Assembly: GCF_031624495.1 (NCBI RefSeq)
Contig: NZ_JAMQOP010000001.1
Coordinates: forward strand, 1,364,001-1,428,000
Origin: Halogeometricum sp. S1BR25-6
GTDB taxonomy: Archaea > Halobacteriota > Halobacteria > Halobacteriales > Haloferacaceae
Direction of reading: 5' to 3'
Length of the DNA stretch: 64,000 nt
Shown here piece after piece: positions 34,984-44,454 of this stretch. Under the pieces are notes generated by a model. That model did no database searches. It saw only the letters and a list, made by a program, of their open reading frames with translations, and was not told the origin of the DNA. The first letter of the stretch is position 1, and each line of letters begins with the position of its first letter. The position numbers were made by a program, and so were the translations under genes.

Positions 34984-35044
34984 CCCGATTTGGCGCGAGA
35001 TTCTGGTAAGCCGGTGACGCTCGCGCGTCACGGGGAACTACACC

Positions 35045-35521
35045 ATGTCGCAGGAACCACAGACCGCTGCCGTGCCCGACGCTGACGAGGCCGAAGACGT
35101 TCGAGAGATACAGGTGCTCGAGTTCAAACTCGGCGGAGAGACCTACTGCGTCGACATCGAGTACGTCTCCGAAATCGTCGATAGAGGCTCTCTGACCGCC
35201 GTCCCGAACGCACCCGCCTACGTCGACGGCGTGATGGACCTCCGCGGTCGCACCACGTCCATCGTCAACCCGAAGGCCCTCCTGAACCTCGATACGAGCG
35301 AAGGAGAGTCCAAACGAATCGTCATCTTCGACTCGAGCAAGTTCGAGGACGACGCCGCAGTCGGGTGGTTGGTCGACGAGGTGTACCAGGTCGTCCGCGT
35401 CGCGATGGACGATATAGAGGAACCCCCCTTGGAGAAAGACGACTCCATCGAGGGCGTCATCAAGCGCGACGGCGAACTCGTCATCTGGATTTCACCGGTC
35501 GACGCCGTCGCGGCGCACTGA
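35045..35521 (+). CDS. cheW: CheW coupling protein
   Basis: 158 aa. CheW beta-barrel with QVLEFKLGGETYCVDIEYVS, NAPAYVDGVMDLRGRTTSIV (the conserved N-x-R-G region) and GWLVDEVYQVVRV. CheW links receptors to CheA. An acidic N-terminal extension of about 20 residues is present. It is divergent from cheB and shares its promoter dyad. Confidence 0.95.
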   Translation: MSQEPQTAAVPDADEAEDVREIQVLEFKLGGETYCVDIEYVSEIVDRGSLTAVPNAPAYVDGVMDLRGRTTSIVNPKALLNLDTSEGESKRIVIFDSSKFEDDAAVGWLVDEVYQVVRVAMDDIEEPPLEKDDSIEGVIKRDGELVIWISPVDAVAAH

Positions 35522-35568
35522 GCGCGCGACGACCCTCCGTTTTCATCTGCGCGCCGAGCGGCCGCACC

Positions 35569-36912
35569 TCAGAGTCCGCCGCGTCTCGTCCCGCCCCCGG
35601 ACCGACGACCGCGGACGACGGCGCCCGCGGCCGCGAGGATGCAGCAGGCCGCGAACACGAACGCGACCCCGTAGCCGAAGCCGCCGGCGACGGCGCCGCC
35701 GAGCGCGCTTCCGATGCCGCCGCCGAGGCTCCCGAGCGCCGTGTACGCACCCAGCGCTTCGCTCCGAACCGGTTCCGGCGCGAGGTCGGCGACGATGTCG
35801 GTCGCCGTCACGGCGATGAACGCCCACGCGAGTCCGATGACGGCGAACAGGACGCCGACGGCGAGCAGTCCGCCCGGCGGTGCGAGGGCGCCCCCGACGA
35901 GGGCGACGAGGGGGAAGACGACGACCCGCGAGAGCAGCGCACCGGTCTGGAGTCGGAAGCGGTCGAACCGGGCCGCGAGCGACCCGACGGGCGCGTACGC
36001 GGCGGCCGAGGCGGCCGCGGACACGACGTTCAGCGCGAACACGTGGTCGGTGGTGTAGCCGACGTCCGTCAGGAACGCCGGCAGCGGCGCGAAGAAGACG
36101 GCGAATCCCCCGAAGAACAGCGTCGCCGCCGCGAGATAGCGCATCAGTTCCCCCGAGAACCGCTCGGTCAGGGGTTCGGGTCTTCGCCGCGTCCGCCGGA
36201 GCGAGCGGAGCGCCCAGTACACCCGGCCGGGGCCGAACGGGACGGCCCGCGTGGACCGACTGCCGCCGAGGCCGTCGTGTCGGACGCGGCGGAGCAATCG
36301 GACGTACCGGCGCTCCGTCAGCCGCGGTCGCTCGGGGTAGCGGATGTACACCGCGGCGAATCCGAACAGGGCGACGACGCCCGCGGCGAGGAAGAACAGG
36401 CGTTTGGCCGCGAGGGGGGCGATTCCGAACGCCGACCCCGCGAGCGCGGACCACAGCGCGCCGGCGACGAGGCCCGCCAGCCAGCCGTACCCCTGGTACT
36501 GGTTCAACTTCCCGAACCGAACCGACCACTCGTGCGGTTGGTAGCCGTCGACGACGACGAGATTCAACACCGGCGCGGCGGCAGCGACGACGAACCAGAG
36601 GACGGCGTTGGCGACGAGCACCGTCCACGGCGAGGAGAGCACCGGCGTCACGAGGAGGACGGCCCCGGTCAGGCCGAGGGCGACGAGGATGAACGGTCGC
36701 CGTCGGTGGGTCCGCGAGACCGCCCAGCCCCAGAGAATCGCGCCGGGGACGCCCGCGAACGCCGCGGTGGCGGCGATGAGACTGACGAGCAACGCTCCCG
36801 CCCCGAGGTCGATGGCGTATAGCGGAACCAACACCGACGCCGCGCCGACCGAGGCGTACCCCATCCCCCATCCGTACAACCACGCGTCACTCGGTCGGCG
36901 CGTCTCACTCAC
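35569..36912 (-). CDS. MFS transporter
   Basis: 447 aa, about 12 membrane segments. MFS marks include ILWGWAVSRTHRRRPFI (loop 2-3) and an internal repeat after residue 230 (PVGSLAARFDRFRL). A basic cytoplasmic loop of about 50 residues (RRVRHDGLGG) separates the halves. Substrate cannot be told. Convergent to cheW with 48 bases between. A GTG start at 36912 (VSETRRPSDAWLYGWG) is preferred. Confidence 0.85.
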   Translation of the reverse strand: MSETRRPSDAWLYGWGMGYASVGAASVLVPLYAIDLGAGALLVSLIAATAAFAGVPGAILWGWAVSRTHRRRPFILVALGLTGAVLLVTPVLSSPWTVLVANAVLWFVVAAAAPVLNLVVVDGYQPHEWSVRFGKLNQYQGYGWLAGLVAGALWSALAGSAFGIAPLAAKRLFFLAAGVVALFGFAAVYIRYPERPRLTERRYVRLLRRVRHDGLGGSRSTRAVPFGPGRVYWALRSLRRTRRRPEPLTERFSGELMRYLAAATLFFGGFAVFFAPLPAFLTDVGYTTDHVFALNVVSAAASAAAYAPVGSLAARFDRFRLQTGALLSRVVVFPLVALVGGALAPPGGLLAVGVLFAVIGLAWAFIAVTATDIVADLAPEPVRSEALGAYTALGSLGGGIGSALGGAVAGGFGYGVAFVFAACCILAAAGAVVRGRRSGGGTRRGGL

Positions 36913-37033
36913 GGAACACCGGACGGAATCGGGGGCCAAAGAGGTTACCGAATCGAAACGTCGGCCAGTGCAGAACGGCGGATATTTGTGCGTCCACGGG
37001 GGACAGAACGACGAACATGGACGGCGATTCCGC

Positions 37034-38611
37034 GTGAGTCGGGACGACGACTCCTTCGTGGCTTACGGCATCGAAGACAGACCACCGCTCGGCACTTCTC
37101 TCCTCCTCGGCGTCCAACACTATCTGACGATGGTCGGGGCGAACATCGCCGTTCCGCTCATCCTCGCGGGCGCCCTCGGAATGCCCGCCGAGATTATCCC
37201 GCGCTTCGTGGGGACCTTCTTCGTCATCTCCGGCGTCGCCACGCTGGCGCAGACGACGTTCGGCAACCGCTACCCCATCGTGCAGGGCGCGCCGTTCTCG
37301 ATGCTGGCGCCCGCGCTGGCCGTCGTCGGCGTCGTGACGGCGAGCAACCCGACGGGACCGGCGTGGCAGGCCGCCCTCCTCCAGTTGCAAGGGGCGATAC
37401 TCGTCGCCGCCCTCGTCGAAATCGTCGTCGGCTATCTCGGCCTCCTCGGGAAACTCCGCTCCTTTCTCTCGCCGGTCGTCATCGCGCCTACCATCGCCCT
37501 CATCGGCCTCTCGCTGTTCAACACCCCGCAGGTCACCGCGGCGGCCACGAACGTTCCCCTCCTCGCCCTGACGCTGCTTCTCATCGTCCTCTTCTCGCAG
37601 TATATCGACACCGCCCACCGCGTGTTCGGCCTGTTCCCCGTCCTCCTCGGCATCGTCGTCGCCTACGGCATCGCGGCGGTGCTCTCGGCCGCCGGCGTCT
37701 ACGCGCCCGGTACCTCCGGCTACGTCGACTTCGGAGCGGTGCTCTCGGCGCCCGCGTTCGTCCCCATCTACCCCCTCCAGTGGGGCTTCGCGGGCGGACC
37801 GAACGCCGCGACCGTCGCCGTCCCCCTCCTCGGCGAGGTGGCGTTCGGAATTCCGCAGGTCACCTCGGCGTTCGTCGTCGGGATGCTCGCCGGCGTCGGT
37901 GCGTCGATGATAGAGAGCCTCGGCGATTACCACGCCGTCGCGCGCCTCTCCGGCGTCGGCGCCCCCTCCGAGAAGCGCATCAACCACGGCATCGGCATGG
38001 AGGGCCTCATGAACGTCTTCTCGGCGCTCATGGGCGGGTCCGGTTCGACCTCCTACTCGGAGAACATCGGCGCCATCGGCCTCACCGGCGTCGCCTCCCG
38101 CTACGTCGTCCAGATCGGCGCCGCCGTCATGCTGGTCGTCGGCTTCGTCGGCTACTTCGGACAACTCGTCGCCACCATCCCCGACCCGGTCGTCGGCGGT
38201 CTCTACATCGCCATGTTCGGGCAGATAATCGCCGTCGGCCTCTCGAACCTGAAGTACGTCGACCTCGACTCCTCGCGCAACATCTTCGTCGTCGGCGTCT
38301 CGCTGTTCGTCGGCCTCGCCGTTCCCACCTACATGGCGAACGTCGGGTCCGCGCAGGCGTTCCAGGAGGGGATGCGGGGCGTCGCCTACCTCGGACCGAT
38401 ACTCGGCGCGCAGGTCGTCTCGAATACCGTCTTCGTCATCGGGTCGACGGGGATGGCCGTCGGCGGCCTGTTCGCGTTCGTCCTCGACAACACCATCGAG
38501 GGGACTCGCGAGGAACGCGGTCTGAACGAGTGGGAGGCGTCCGCCGAGGCCGACGAGGAGTTCGCCTCCGCCTACGACCGCTTCGTTCGCGGCGGGACGA
38601 AGGGCGACTGA
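37034..38611 (+). CDS. Xanthine/uracil permease family (NCS2) transporter
   Basis: 525 aa. About 12-14 membrane spans with NCS2 features: LLLGVQHYLTMVGANIAVPL at the start (the Q-H of helix 1), the QxFGNRYPIVQG-like motif, FSALMGGSGSTSYSENIGAI (the NTTS-like signature with catalytic Glu/Ser) and GQIIAVGL. It moves nucleobases or related compounds with H+ or Na+. The GTG at 37034 gives VSRDDDSFVAYGIEDRPPLG, the typical start for the family. Confidence 0.9.
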   Translation: MSRDDDSFVAYGIEDRPPLGTSLLLGVQHYLTMVGANIAVPLILAGALGMPAEIIPRFVGTFFVISGVATLAQTTFGNRYPIVQGAPFSMLAPALAVVGVVTASNPTGPAWQAALLQLQGAILVAALVEIVVGYLGLLGKLRSFLSPVVIAPTIALIGLSLFNTPQVTAAATNVPLLALTLLLIVLFSQYIDTAHRVFGLFPVLLGIVVAYGIAAVLSAAGVYAPGTSGYVDFGAVLSAPAFVPIYPLQWGFAGGPNAATVAVPLLGEVAFGIPQVTSAFVVGMLAGVGASMIESLGDYHAVARLSGVGAPSEKRINHGIGMEGLMNVFSALMGGSGSTSYSENIGAIGLTGVASRYVVQIGAAVMLVVGFVGYFGQLVATIPDPVVGGLYIAMFGQIIAVGLSNLKYVDLDSSRNIFVVGVSLFVGLAVPTYMANVGSAQAFQEGMRGVAYLGPILGAQVVSNTVFVIGSTGMAVGGLFAFVLDNTIEGTREERGLNEWEASAEADEEFASAYDRFVRGGTKGD

Positions 38612-38693
38612 GCTCTCGTCGCCGACGACGCGGTCGTCCTCGCCGTTTTCCGCCTCGCACACGCCTTTTACCGACCCGTTCCTTTCATCGAAC

Positions 38694-39497
38694 GTGACAG
38701 ACCTCGACCTCCCCGCGATAGGGTACGGCACCTCCGGCGACGAGGAAGGAGACGAGTGGACCGACAACGTCGCCGCGGCGTTGGACGCCGGCTACCGCTT
38801 CGTCGACACGGCGCAGATGTACGACAACGAGGCGGAGGTCGGCGCGGGCGTCGCCGAGAGCGACGTCGACCGCGAGGATATCGTGCTGGCGACGAAGGTA
38901 GAGCCCGGACACCTCGCGCCCGAGGACGTGAAGTCGACGGCGAGAGAGAGCCTCGACCGCCTCGGCGTCGAGACGGTGGAGATGCTGTACGTTCACTGGC
39001 CGGCCGACGCCTACGACGCCGAGGAGACGCTTCCGGCGTTCGACGAACTCCGCGAAGAAGGCCTGACAGACCACGTCTGCCTCAGCAACTTCGAGCCGGA
39101 CCTGCTCGACGAGGCGCGCGAGATTCTGGACGCCCCCGTCGCGGCCCACCAAGTGGAGTGCCACCCGCTCCTTCCCCAAGAAGAACTCCGCGCGTACGCC
39201 GACGAACACGACCACCACCTCATCGCCTACTCGCCGCTCGGTCGGGGGAAGATACTCGACCACCCCGTGCTCTCCGAAGTGGCCGAGAAGCACGACGTTT
39301 CGACCGCCGAGGTGTGCATCGCGTGGGCCGTCGAACACGGTATCGTCCCCATCCCGAAGTCCTCGGGCGACCACGTCGCCGACAACCTCGCGGCCGCCGA
39401 GATGGAACTGGACGAGGCGGACCTCGAAAAGATAGACGCAATCGAGGAGCGCCGACGCGTCATCGACCCCGACATGGGGCCGTGGAACCGGGAGTGA
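38694..39497 (+). CDS. Aldo/keto reductase (tandem copy 1)
   Basis: 267 aa TIM barrel of AKR type. Catalytic Tyr in RFVDTAQMYDNEAEVG, Lys in IVLATKVEPG, His in LYVHWPADAY and Asp in FVDTAQ form the tetrad. The NADPH-binding end PIPKSSGDHVADNLAAAEME matches. GTG start; a TATA-like CCTTTTACCG about 28 bases upstream suggests a leaderless mRNA. Substrate unknown. Copy 2 follows after seven bases and is very similar. Confidence 0.9.
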   Translation: MTDLDLPAIGYGTSGDEEGDEWTDNVAAALDAGYRFVDTAQMYDNEAEVGAGVAESDVDREDIVLATKVEPGHLAPEDVKSTARESLDRLGVETVEMLYVHWPADAYDAEETLPAFDELREEGLTDHVCLSNFEPDLLDEAREILDAPVAAHQVECHPLLPQEELRAYADEHDHHLIAYSPLGRGKILDHPVLSEVAEKHDVSTAEVCIAWAVEHGIVPIPKSSGDHVADNLAAAEMELDEADLEKIDAIEERRRVIDPDMGPWNRE

Positions 39498-39504
39498 CGG
39501 ACCG

Positions 39505-40293
39505 ATGACGACACTCGACCTCCCCGATGTCGGGTACGGCACCGGCGGCGCGACGAAGGAGGACGTGGTCCGTGCGCTCCGCGTCGGCTACCGCCACCTC
39601 GACACGGCGCAGATGTACGAGAACGAGGCGGACGTCGGCGAGGCGGTGGCGGAGAGCGACGTCGACCGCGACGATATCGTCTTGGCGACGAAGGTTCGTC
39701 CCGAGAACCTCGCGCCGGAGGACGTGAAACGGACGGCCAAGGAGAGTCTGGACCGACTCGGCGTCGAGAAAGTGGAGATGCTGTACGTCCACTGGCCGAC
39801 CGCGGCGTACGACGCCGAGGAGACGCTTCCGGCGCTCGACGAACTCCGCGAGGAGGGCCTCGTCGACCACGTCTGTCTCAGCAACTTCACGCCCGCACTG
39901 TTGGACGAGACGCGCGAGGTTCTGGAGTCGCCCGTCGCCGCCCACCAAGTGGAGTGTCACCCGCTCTTCCCGCAGGAGGAACTCCGCGCGTACGCGGAGG
40001 AGCACGACCACCGCCTCGTTGCCTACGTCCCCCTCGCGCGTGGCGAGATTTTCGACCACCCCGTCGTCTCCGAGGTGGCAGAGCGACGCGGCGCGTCCGC
40101 GGCGCAGGTGTGTCTCGCGTGGGCCGTCGAGAAGGGGGTCGTCCCCATCCCGAAGGGGTCGGGCGACCACGCCGCGGACAACCTCGCGGCGACCGAGGTG
40201 GGACTGGACCGAGCGGACCTCGAGAAGCTAGACGGAATCGAGGAGCGGCGGCGCGTCGTCGACCCGGAGACGGCGCCGTGGAACCGGGCGTAG
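39505..40293 (+). CDS. Aldo/keto reductase (tandem copy 2)
   Basis: 262 aa. Same tetrad: RHLDTAQMYENEADVGEAV, IVLATKVRPENLAPEDV, LYVHWPTAAYDAEETLPAL, and PIPKGSGDHAADNLAA. It lacks a short insert (SGDEEGDEWTDN) near residue 14 of copy 1. High similarity over the full length marks a recent tandem duplication. Probably in one transcript with copy 1. Confidence 0.9.
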   Translation: MTTLDLPDVGYGTGGATKEDVVRALRVGYRHLDTAQMYENEADVGEAVAESDVDRDDIVLATKVRPENLAPEDVKRTAKESLDRLGVEKVEMLYVHWPTAAYDAEETLPALDELREEGLVDHVCLSNFTPALLDETREVLESPVAAHQVECHPLFPQEELRAYAEEHDHRLVAYVPLARGEIFDHPVVSEVAERRGASAAQVCLAWAVEKGVVPIPKGSGDHAADNLAATEVGLDRADLEKLDGIEERRRVVDPETAPWNRA

Positions 40294-40297
40294 CCGC

Positions 40298-40537
40298 TCA
40301 CCGCTGCCACTCCTCGTCGCCGTCGTTCGGACTGTCGGGCGGCGATTCTCCCCATCCCATCTCGTCTTCGTCCGTCTCGACCAGTTCCTCCGCGATGCCG
40401 GCGCGACCGGCGGCGACGAGGACGAGGTAGCCGACGGCCCCGACGGTGAACAGGAGCACCGGGATGACGAACGGGCCGTACGACCCGACGAGCCAATCGA
40501 GGAAGCGAGCGACCACCGTCTGGAGCAGCACGGCCAT
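40298..40537 (-). CDS. Small single-span membrane protein
   Basis: 79 aa. One hydrophobic segment (SYGPFVIPVLLFTVGAVGYL, about residues 19-42) preceded by an amphipathic start, followed by an acidic cytoplasmic tail. No known family that I can name. It ends four bases from the convergent AKR and lies 24 bases downstream of the mechanosensitive channel on the same strand... its 5' end faces the channel's 3' end, so co-transcription after the channel is likely. Confidence 0.6.
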   Translation of the reverse strand: MAVLLQTVVARFLDWLVGSYGPFVIPVLLFTVGAVGYLVLVAAGRAGIAEELVETDEDEMGWGESPPDSPNDGDEEWQR

Positions 40538-40561
40538 GGCGACGCTTCGAACGCCGCGGAG

Positions 40562-41746
40562 TTACCGTTTCGGGCTGACGTCGGCGTCCGCTCCGCCCGT
40601 CTCGCCCGCGCCGTCCGTCGCCACGCGCCCGTCCCCCTCGGGGTCGGTGCCGCTCGGGTCCGACACCCTCCCGGTCGACTCCACGTCCGCGGCGGCGGTC
40701 GTCGTCAGCGTCACGTCGCGCTTCGGGAAGGGAATCTCTATCGCGGCGTCGTTCAGCGCCGCGTACAGCGCGCGGTTCAGTTCGTGCTGGGCGCGGCGGC
40801 GGCGGGTGGGCGCGCTCACCCAGCAGAGCAGTTCGTACTCCAAGGCGGAGTCGCCGAACCGGCGGAAGCGCATCCGGGGTTTCGGCGAGTCGAGGACGAG
40901 CGACTCGGCCTCGGCCACGTCGACGGCCAGCGCCTCGAAGCCGTCCAACTCGGTGCCGTAAGCGACGGAGAGGGGGACGCGGATGCGTCGGCGTCGCTGC
41001 GGGGCGGACTCGTTCGTTATCTTCGCCGCGTTGAGCACGGAGTTCGGCACCGTCACCATCAGTTCGTCGCGGGTGAGAAGCGTCGTCGAGCGGATGCCCA
41101 CCTTCACGACGGACCCCGAGGTGCCGTCGTCGAGGACGATGAAGTCGCCGAGTTTGTACGTGTCGTCGAAGTACAGCGCGATTCCCCCGAAAAAGTTGGC
41201 GACGGTGTCCTTCGCGGCGAAGCCCACCGCGATTCCGGCGACGCCCGCCGCGCCGAGCAGCGGCGTTATCTCGATGTTCCAGACGTACAGTAGCGTGGCC
41301 GCGCCGCCGAGGAGGACCACCAGCGTCCAGACGTTCGAGAGGACGGGCGCGAAGTCGAACCGACCGCCCTCCTCGTTCACGCGTTCGACCAGTCGGTTCA
41401 CCGCGCGGTTGGCCGCGTACGCCCAGACGAGGACGATGACCGACACCGAGGGTTTGCCGAAGAAGGTGTCGAGCGTCGCCGGCGGGAACACCGTCGACGC
41501 CCGCACGGACGGCACCTGCGTGAGGAGGAGGACGCCCGCCAGGGCCGCGGTGACGACCAGCGGCGCCCGCAGTTCCGAGAGGACGATGTCGTCGTAGGCG
41601 CTGTCGGTGTGGACGACGTAGCGGCGGGCCGTCCGGAGGACGACGAACTCCAAGGCGAGGGCGGCGGCGACCGAAACGAGGAGGAGCGCGGCCGTCGCCT
41701 CCACCGCGGAGAGCCCCGCGAACGCGTCCGTGAATGGGCCGAGCAT
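40562..41746 (-). CDS. MscS-family mechanosensitive channel
   Basis: 394 aa. Three or more N-terminal membrane segments, then the pore helix LLGAAGVAGIAVGFAAKDTV (the glycine-alanine TM3) and the MscS beta domain VLDDGTSGSVVKVGIRSTTL, followed by the C-terminal alpha/beta domain. A disordered acidic Thr/Gly tail of about 50 residues closes it. It gates on membrane tension during osmotic downshock. Start at 41746 (MLGPFTDAFAG) keeps the hydrophobic helix near the N-terminus. Confidence 0.88.
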   Translation of the reverse strand: MLGPFTDAFAGLSAVEATAALLLVSVAAALALEFVVLRTARRYVVHTDSAYDDIVLSELRAPLVVTAALAGVLLLTQVPSVRASTVFPPATLDTFFGKPSVSVIVLVWAYAANRAVNRLVERVNEEGGRFDFAPVLSNVWTLVVLLGGAATLLYVWNIEITPLLGAAGVAGIAVGFAAKDTVANFFGGIALYFDDTYKLGDFIVLDDGTSGSVVKVGIRSTTLLTRDELMVTVPNSVLNAAKITNESAPQRRRRIRVPLSVAYGTELDGFEALAVDVAEAESLVLDSPKPRMRFRRFGDSALEYELLCWVSAPTRRRRAQHELNRALYAALNDAAIEIPFPKRDVTLTTTAAADVESTGRVSDPSGTDPEGDGRVATDGAGETGGADADVSPKR

Positions 41747-41839
41747 GCCCGAAACAGGACGCGTCCGGAGATAACGGTTTCCCGTACGGTCGTCGGCGCC
41801 GACCAATCAGCTTTTGCGGGTTCCCGCGGGAGCGGAGGT

Positions 41840-42352
41840 ATGTACTGGAAGGGCCACTGCGGCGTCTCGCTGCTCGTCTTCGCGCCCGCCGGGTTCGCCC
41901 TCGTCCGCCTCGGCCGCCCGGACCTCGCGTTCGTCGCCGGCGCGACGATGCTGTGGCTGACGATGCTGCCGGACGTGGACCACAAGGTGCCGGGCCTGCC
42001 GCACCGCGGGCCGACCCACTCGCTTTTCTTCGCCGCCCTCGTCGGCGGCGTCTTCGCCGGCGTCGCCCGCGCGCTGTCGTCCGTCGACGCGGGCCTCGGC
42101 GACGCCGGACTCGCCGTCCTCGCGGGCGGGAGCCTGACCGTCTTCGCGTTCTGCCTCGGCTTTCTCACCGTCCTCGCGCACCTGCTCGGCGACGCGCTCA
42201 CGCCGATGGGCGTGAACTTCCTGTGGCCGCTCTCCGGCCGCCGCGACACCGTCTCGGCGTGGCGCGCGGACAACACGCTCGCCAACTACGCGCTGTTCGG
42301 ACTGGGCGTGTTCGCCGCCGCGGGCGCACTCTATGCGGCCGTCGCGGTCTGA
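41840..42352 (+). CDS. YdjM/DUF457-type membrane-bound metal-dependent hydrolase
   Basis: 170 aa. Four to five membrane segments with the family's metal-site pattern: GHCGVSLLVFAP with an early His, LPDVDHKVPGLPHRGPTHSL, and LAHLLGDALTPMGVNF near the C-terminus. GGAGG lies very close (two bases) to the ATG at 41840. Function is inferred only from similarity to YdjM, an LexA-regulated inner-membrane protein in Escherichia coli. Confidence 0.82.
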   Translation: MYWKGHCGVSLLVFAPAGFALVRLGRPDLAFVAGATMLWLTMLPDVDHKVPGLPHRGPTHSLFFAALVGGVFAGVARALSSVDAGLGDAGLAVLAGGSLTVFAFCLGFLTVLAHLLGDALTPMGVNFLWPLSGRRDTVSAWRADNTLANYALFGLGVFAAAGALYAAVAV

Positions 42353-42376
42353 AAGCGCGCCTCGCCCGCTGTCCGG

Positions 42377-43246
42377 TTACTCCGAGGACTCGTGGACGGT
42401 GACCACCGGCACCGGCGACGTGCGGACCGTCTTCTCGGCGACGCTTCCGAGGAGGATGCGGTCGACGGCGCCCTTGCCCGTCGTCCCCATCACGACGGCG
42501 TCGATGTCGTACGACTCGATAGCGTCGAGGATGGCTTCGTGCGGCGACCCGTGCTCGACGTGGCTCTCGACGTCGACGTCGCGGGACTCGGCCGCGAGAA
42601 CGACGTTCTCGACGGCCTCCTCTGCGGCCTCCTCCTCCTCGGCCCCGGAGAGCGCAGAGCGCACGTCGAGTCCGAGCAGCGAGTCGTCGACGACGCTGAG
42701 CACGTGCAGCGTCGCGCCGAGCGACGCCGCCAGGTCGACGGCGTGCTCGGCCGCGTACGTCGCCGTCGAACTCCCGTCCGTCGCCACGAGAACTCGGTCG
42801 TAGGGGAACGACAGCGACCGCTCGGTTCCCGTGCGGACCGTGACGACCGGGCGCTCGGAGAGGCGGACGACCTTCTCCGTGACGCTTCCCAGCAACTGCT
42901 TCGAGAGCCCCTGCTGTCCCTGCGTGGGCATCACGACGGCGTCGTAGTCGTACTCCTCGGCGTAGTCGACGATGGTGGGGACCACGTCGCCCTGCACCAC
43001 GTCCGTCGAGTACTCGACGCCCAGCGAGTCGAGCACCCCGCCGGCGTCGTCGACGATGTCGGTCCCCTCCTGTTCGAGGGCGTCGACCACGTCGTTCTCG
43101 ACGACGGTGACGCTGTCCCTGCTCGTGTCGGCGACGAACAGCAGCGTGACTTCGCCGTCGGTCCGCTGCGCCATCTCGCCCGCGTGGTACAGGACTTCCT
43201 CGGAGCCGTCGCTGCCGTCGACCGGCACGAGTATGCGCTCGTACAT
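42377..43246 (-). CDS. Tandem UspA-domain stress protein
   Basis: 289 aa with two USP domains. First: MYERILVPVDGSDGSEEVLY to TQGQQGLSKQLLGS; second: YDRVLVATDGSSTATYAAEH to GTTGKGAVDRILLGS. The second G-x2-G-x9-G-S is a good ATP site; the first is variant. Tandem USPs of this kind are frequent in haloarchaea. No operon partner. Confidence 0.9.
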   Translation of the reverse strand: MYERILVPVDGSDGSEEVLYHAGEMAQRTDGEVTLLFVADTSRDSVTVVENDVVDALEQEGTDIVDDAGGVLDSLGVEYSTDVVQGDVVPTIVDYAEEYDYDAVVMPTQGQQGLSKQLLGSVTEKVVRLSERPVVTVRTGTERSLSFPYDRVLVATDGSSTATYAAEHAVDLAASLGATLHVLSVVDDSLLGLDVRSALSGAEEEEAAEEAVENVVLAAESRDVDVESHVEHGSPHEAILDAIESYDIDAVVMGTTGKGAVDRILLGSVAEKTVRTSPVPVVTVHESSE

Positions 43247-43365
43247 GATGATTCCACATGCGTGCGACGGAGGTTAATCGCTTTTCCCCGGTCCGACCGG
43301 AGATTCGAGGGGGTAACCCCGGCGGGCACAGTACCTATTGACGTTCCCGTCGGACGACGAGCGGG

Positions 43366-43785
43366 ATGGACTTCGACACCTTCCTCGGCGAGGTGGAGAG
43401 CCGCGGACAGCTCGCGTCGACCGAGGATGCCCTCAGGGCGACGCGTATCACGTTCGAGGCGCTCGGCCGGCGCGTCGACGCGGAGGACGCAGAACGCCTC
43501 GGAGCGCAACTCCCCGGCGAACTCGAACGATTCCTTACGAAGGAGGACGCCGTCGAGCGCTTCGCGTGGGGGGAGTTCGTCGGGCGACTCGTCGAAGCGG
43601 GCGACTACGACGAGGGCGCGGGCGGCACCGCCGCCTACCACGCGCGGGTCGTCCTGAGCGTCGTCGACGACGCGACCACCGAGGGAGCGGTCGGGGCCGT
43701 CCGCGAACGACTCCCCGCCGAGGAGGACTGGGACGAACTGTTCGCGCTGGTCGACCGAAGCGGGCAGGCGGCCGACGCGGAGTAG
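43366..43785 (+). CDS. DUF2267 family protein
   Basis: 139 aa all-helical. MDFDTFLGEVESRGQLASTE and TRITFEALGRRVDAEDAERL, then AQLPGELERFLT, are the DUF2267 repeat. Function unknown; members often occur near stress genes. Followed after 61 bases by an AhpD-like gene. Confidence 0.85.
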   Translation: MDFDTFLGEVESRGQLASTEDALRATRITFEALGRRVDAEDAERLGAQLPGELERFLTKEDAVERFAWGEFVGRLVEAGDYDEGAGGTAAYHARVVLSVVDDATTEGAVGAVRERLPAEEDWDELFALVDRSGQAADAE

Positions 43786-43846
43786 TTCCGCGTCCCGACG
43801 CCGAGGCCGAGCGAGAGTATAAGGGACGACCGGGATAGTTCCCCGT

Positions 43847-44431
43847 ATGGAACTGGCCGACGACGCGATGACCCGATTCCCGGTGCCCGACTACGAGGAC
43901 CTCCCCGAGGACCTCAGAGAGCGAATCGACGAGGAGACCGAGCGCGCGGGGTTCACGCCGAACGTCTTCTCGGCGTTCGCGTACAAACCGAGTCACTTCC
44001 GCGCGTTCTTCGCCTACCACGACGCCCTCGTTGAGGACTCCGCGCTCGACCGCGAGGAGATAGAGATGATAATCGTCGCCGTCTCGGGCGTCAACCACTG
44101 TTACTACTGCAACGTCGCCCACGGCGCCCTCGTCCGCATCTACGCGAAGGACCCGACGCTCGCGGACCAACTCGTCGCCAACTACCGGCAGGCCGACATC
44201 TCCGAGCGGCGGATGGCGATGCTCGACGTCGCGGTGAAACTCACCGAGTCGCCGCGCGAGGTGACCGAGGCGGACGTCGAGCGACTGGCCGAGGCGGGCT
44301 ACTCCGAGGAGGCTATCTGGGACATCGCCTCCGTGACGGCGATGTTCAACCTCTCGAACCGCATGGCGATGTTCGCGGACATGCGACCGAACGAGGAGTT
44401 CCACACGCTGGGGCGCGAGACGCGGGAGTAG
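43847..44431 (+). CDS. AhpD-like (carboxymuconolactone decarboxylase-fold) peroxidase-related protein
   Basis: 194 aa. Active-site pattern EEIEMIIVAVSGVNHCYYCN then VAHGA: Glu, C-x2-C and His of the AhpD fold. This type (peroxidase-related, uncharacterised) is longer than AhpD and lacks a known partner. Likely thiol-based reduction of peroxides; exact substrate unknown. Confidence 0.88.
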   Translation: MELADDAMTRFPVPDYEDLPEDLRERIDEETERAGFTPNVFSAFAYKPSHFRAFFAYHDALVEDSALDREEIEMIIVAVSGVNHCYYCNVAHGALVRIYAKDPTLADQLVANYRQADISERRMAMLDVAVKLTESPREVTEADVERLAEAGYSEEAIWDIASVTAMFNLSNRMAMFADMRPNEEFHTLGRETRE

Positions 44432-44454
44432 AGTCGACGGGTCACCCGAGAGCG

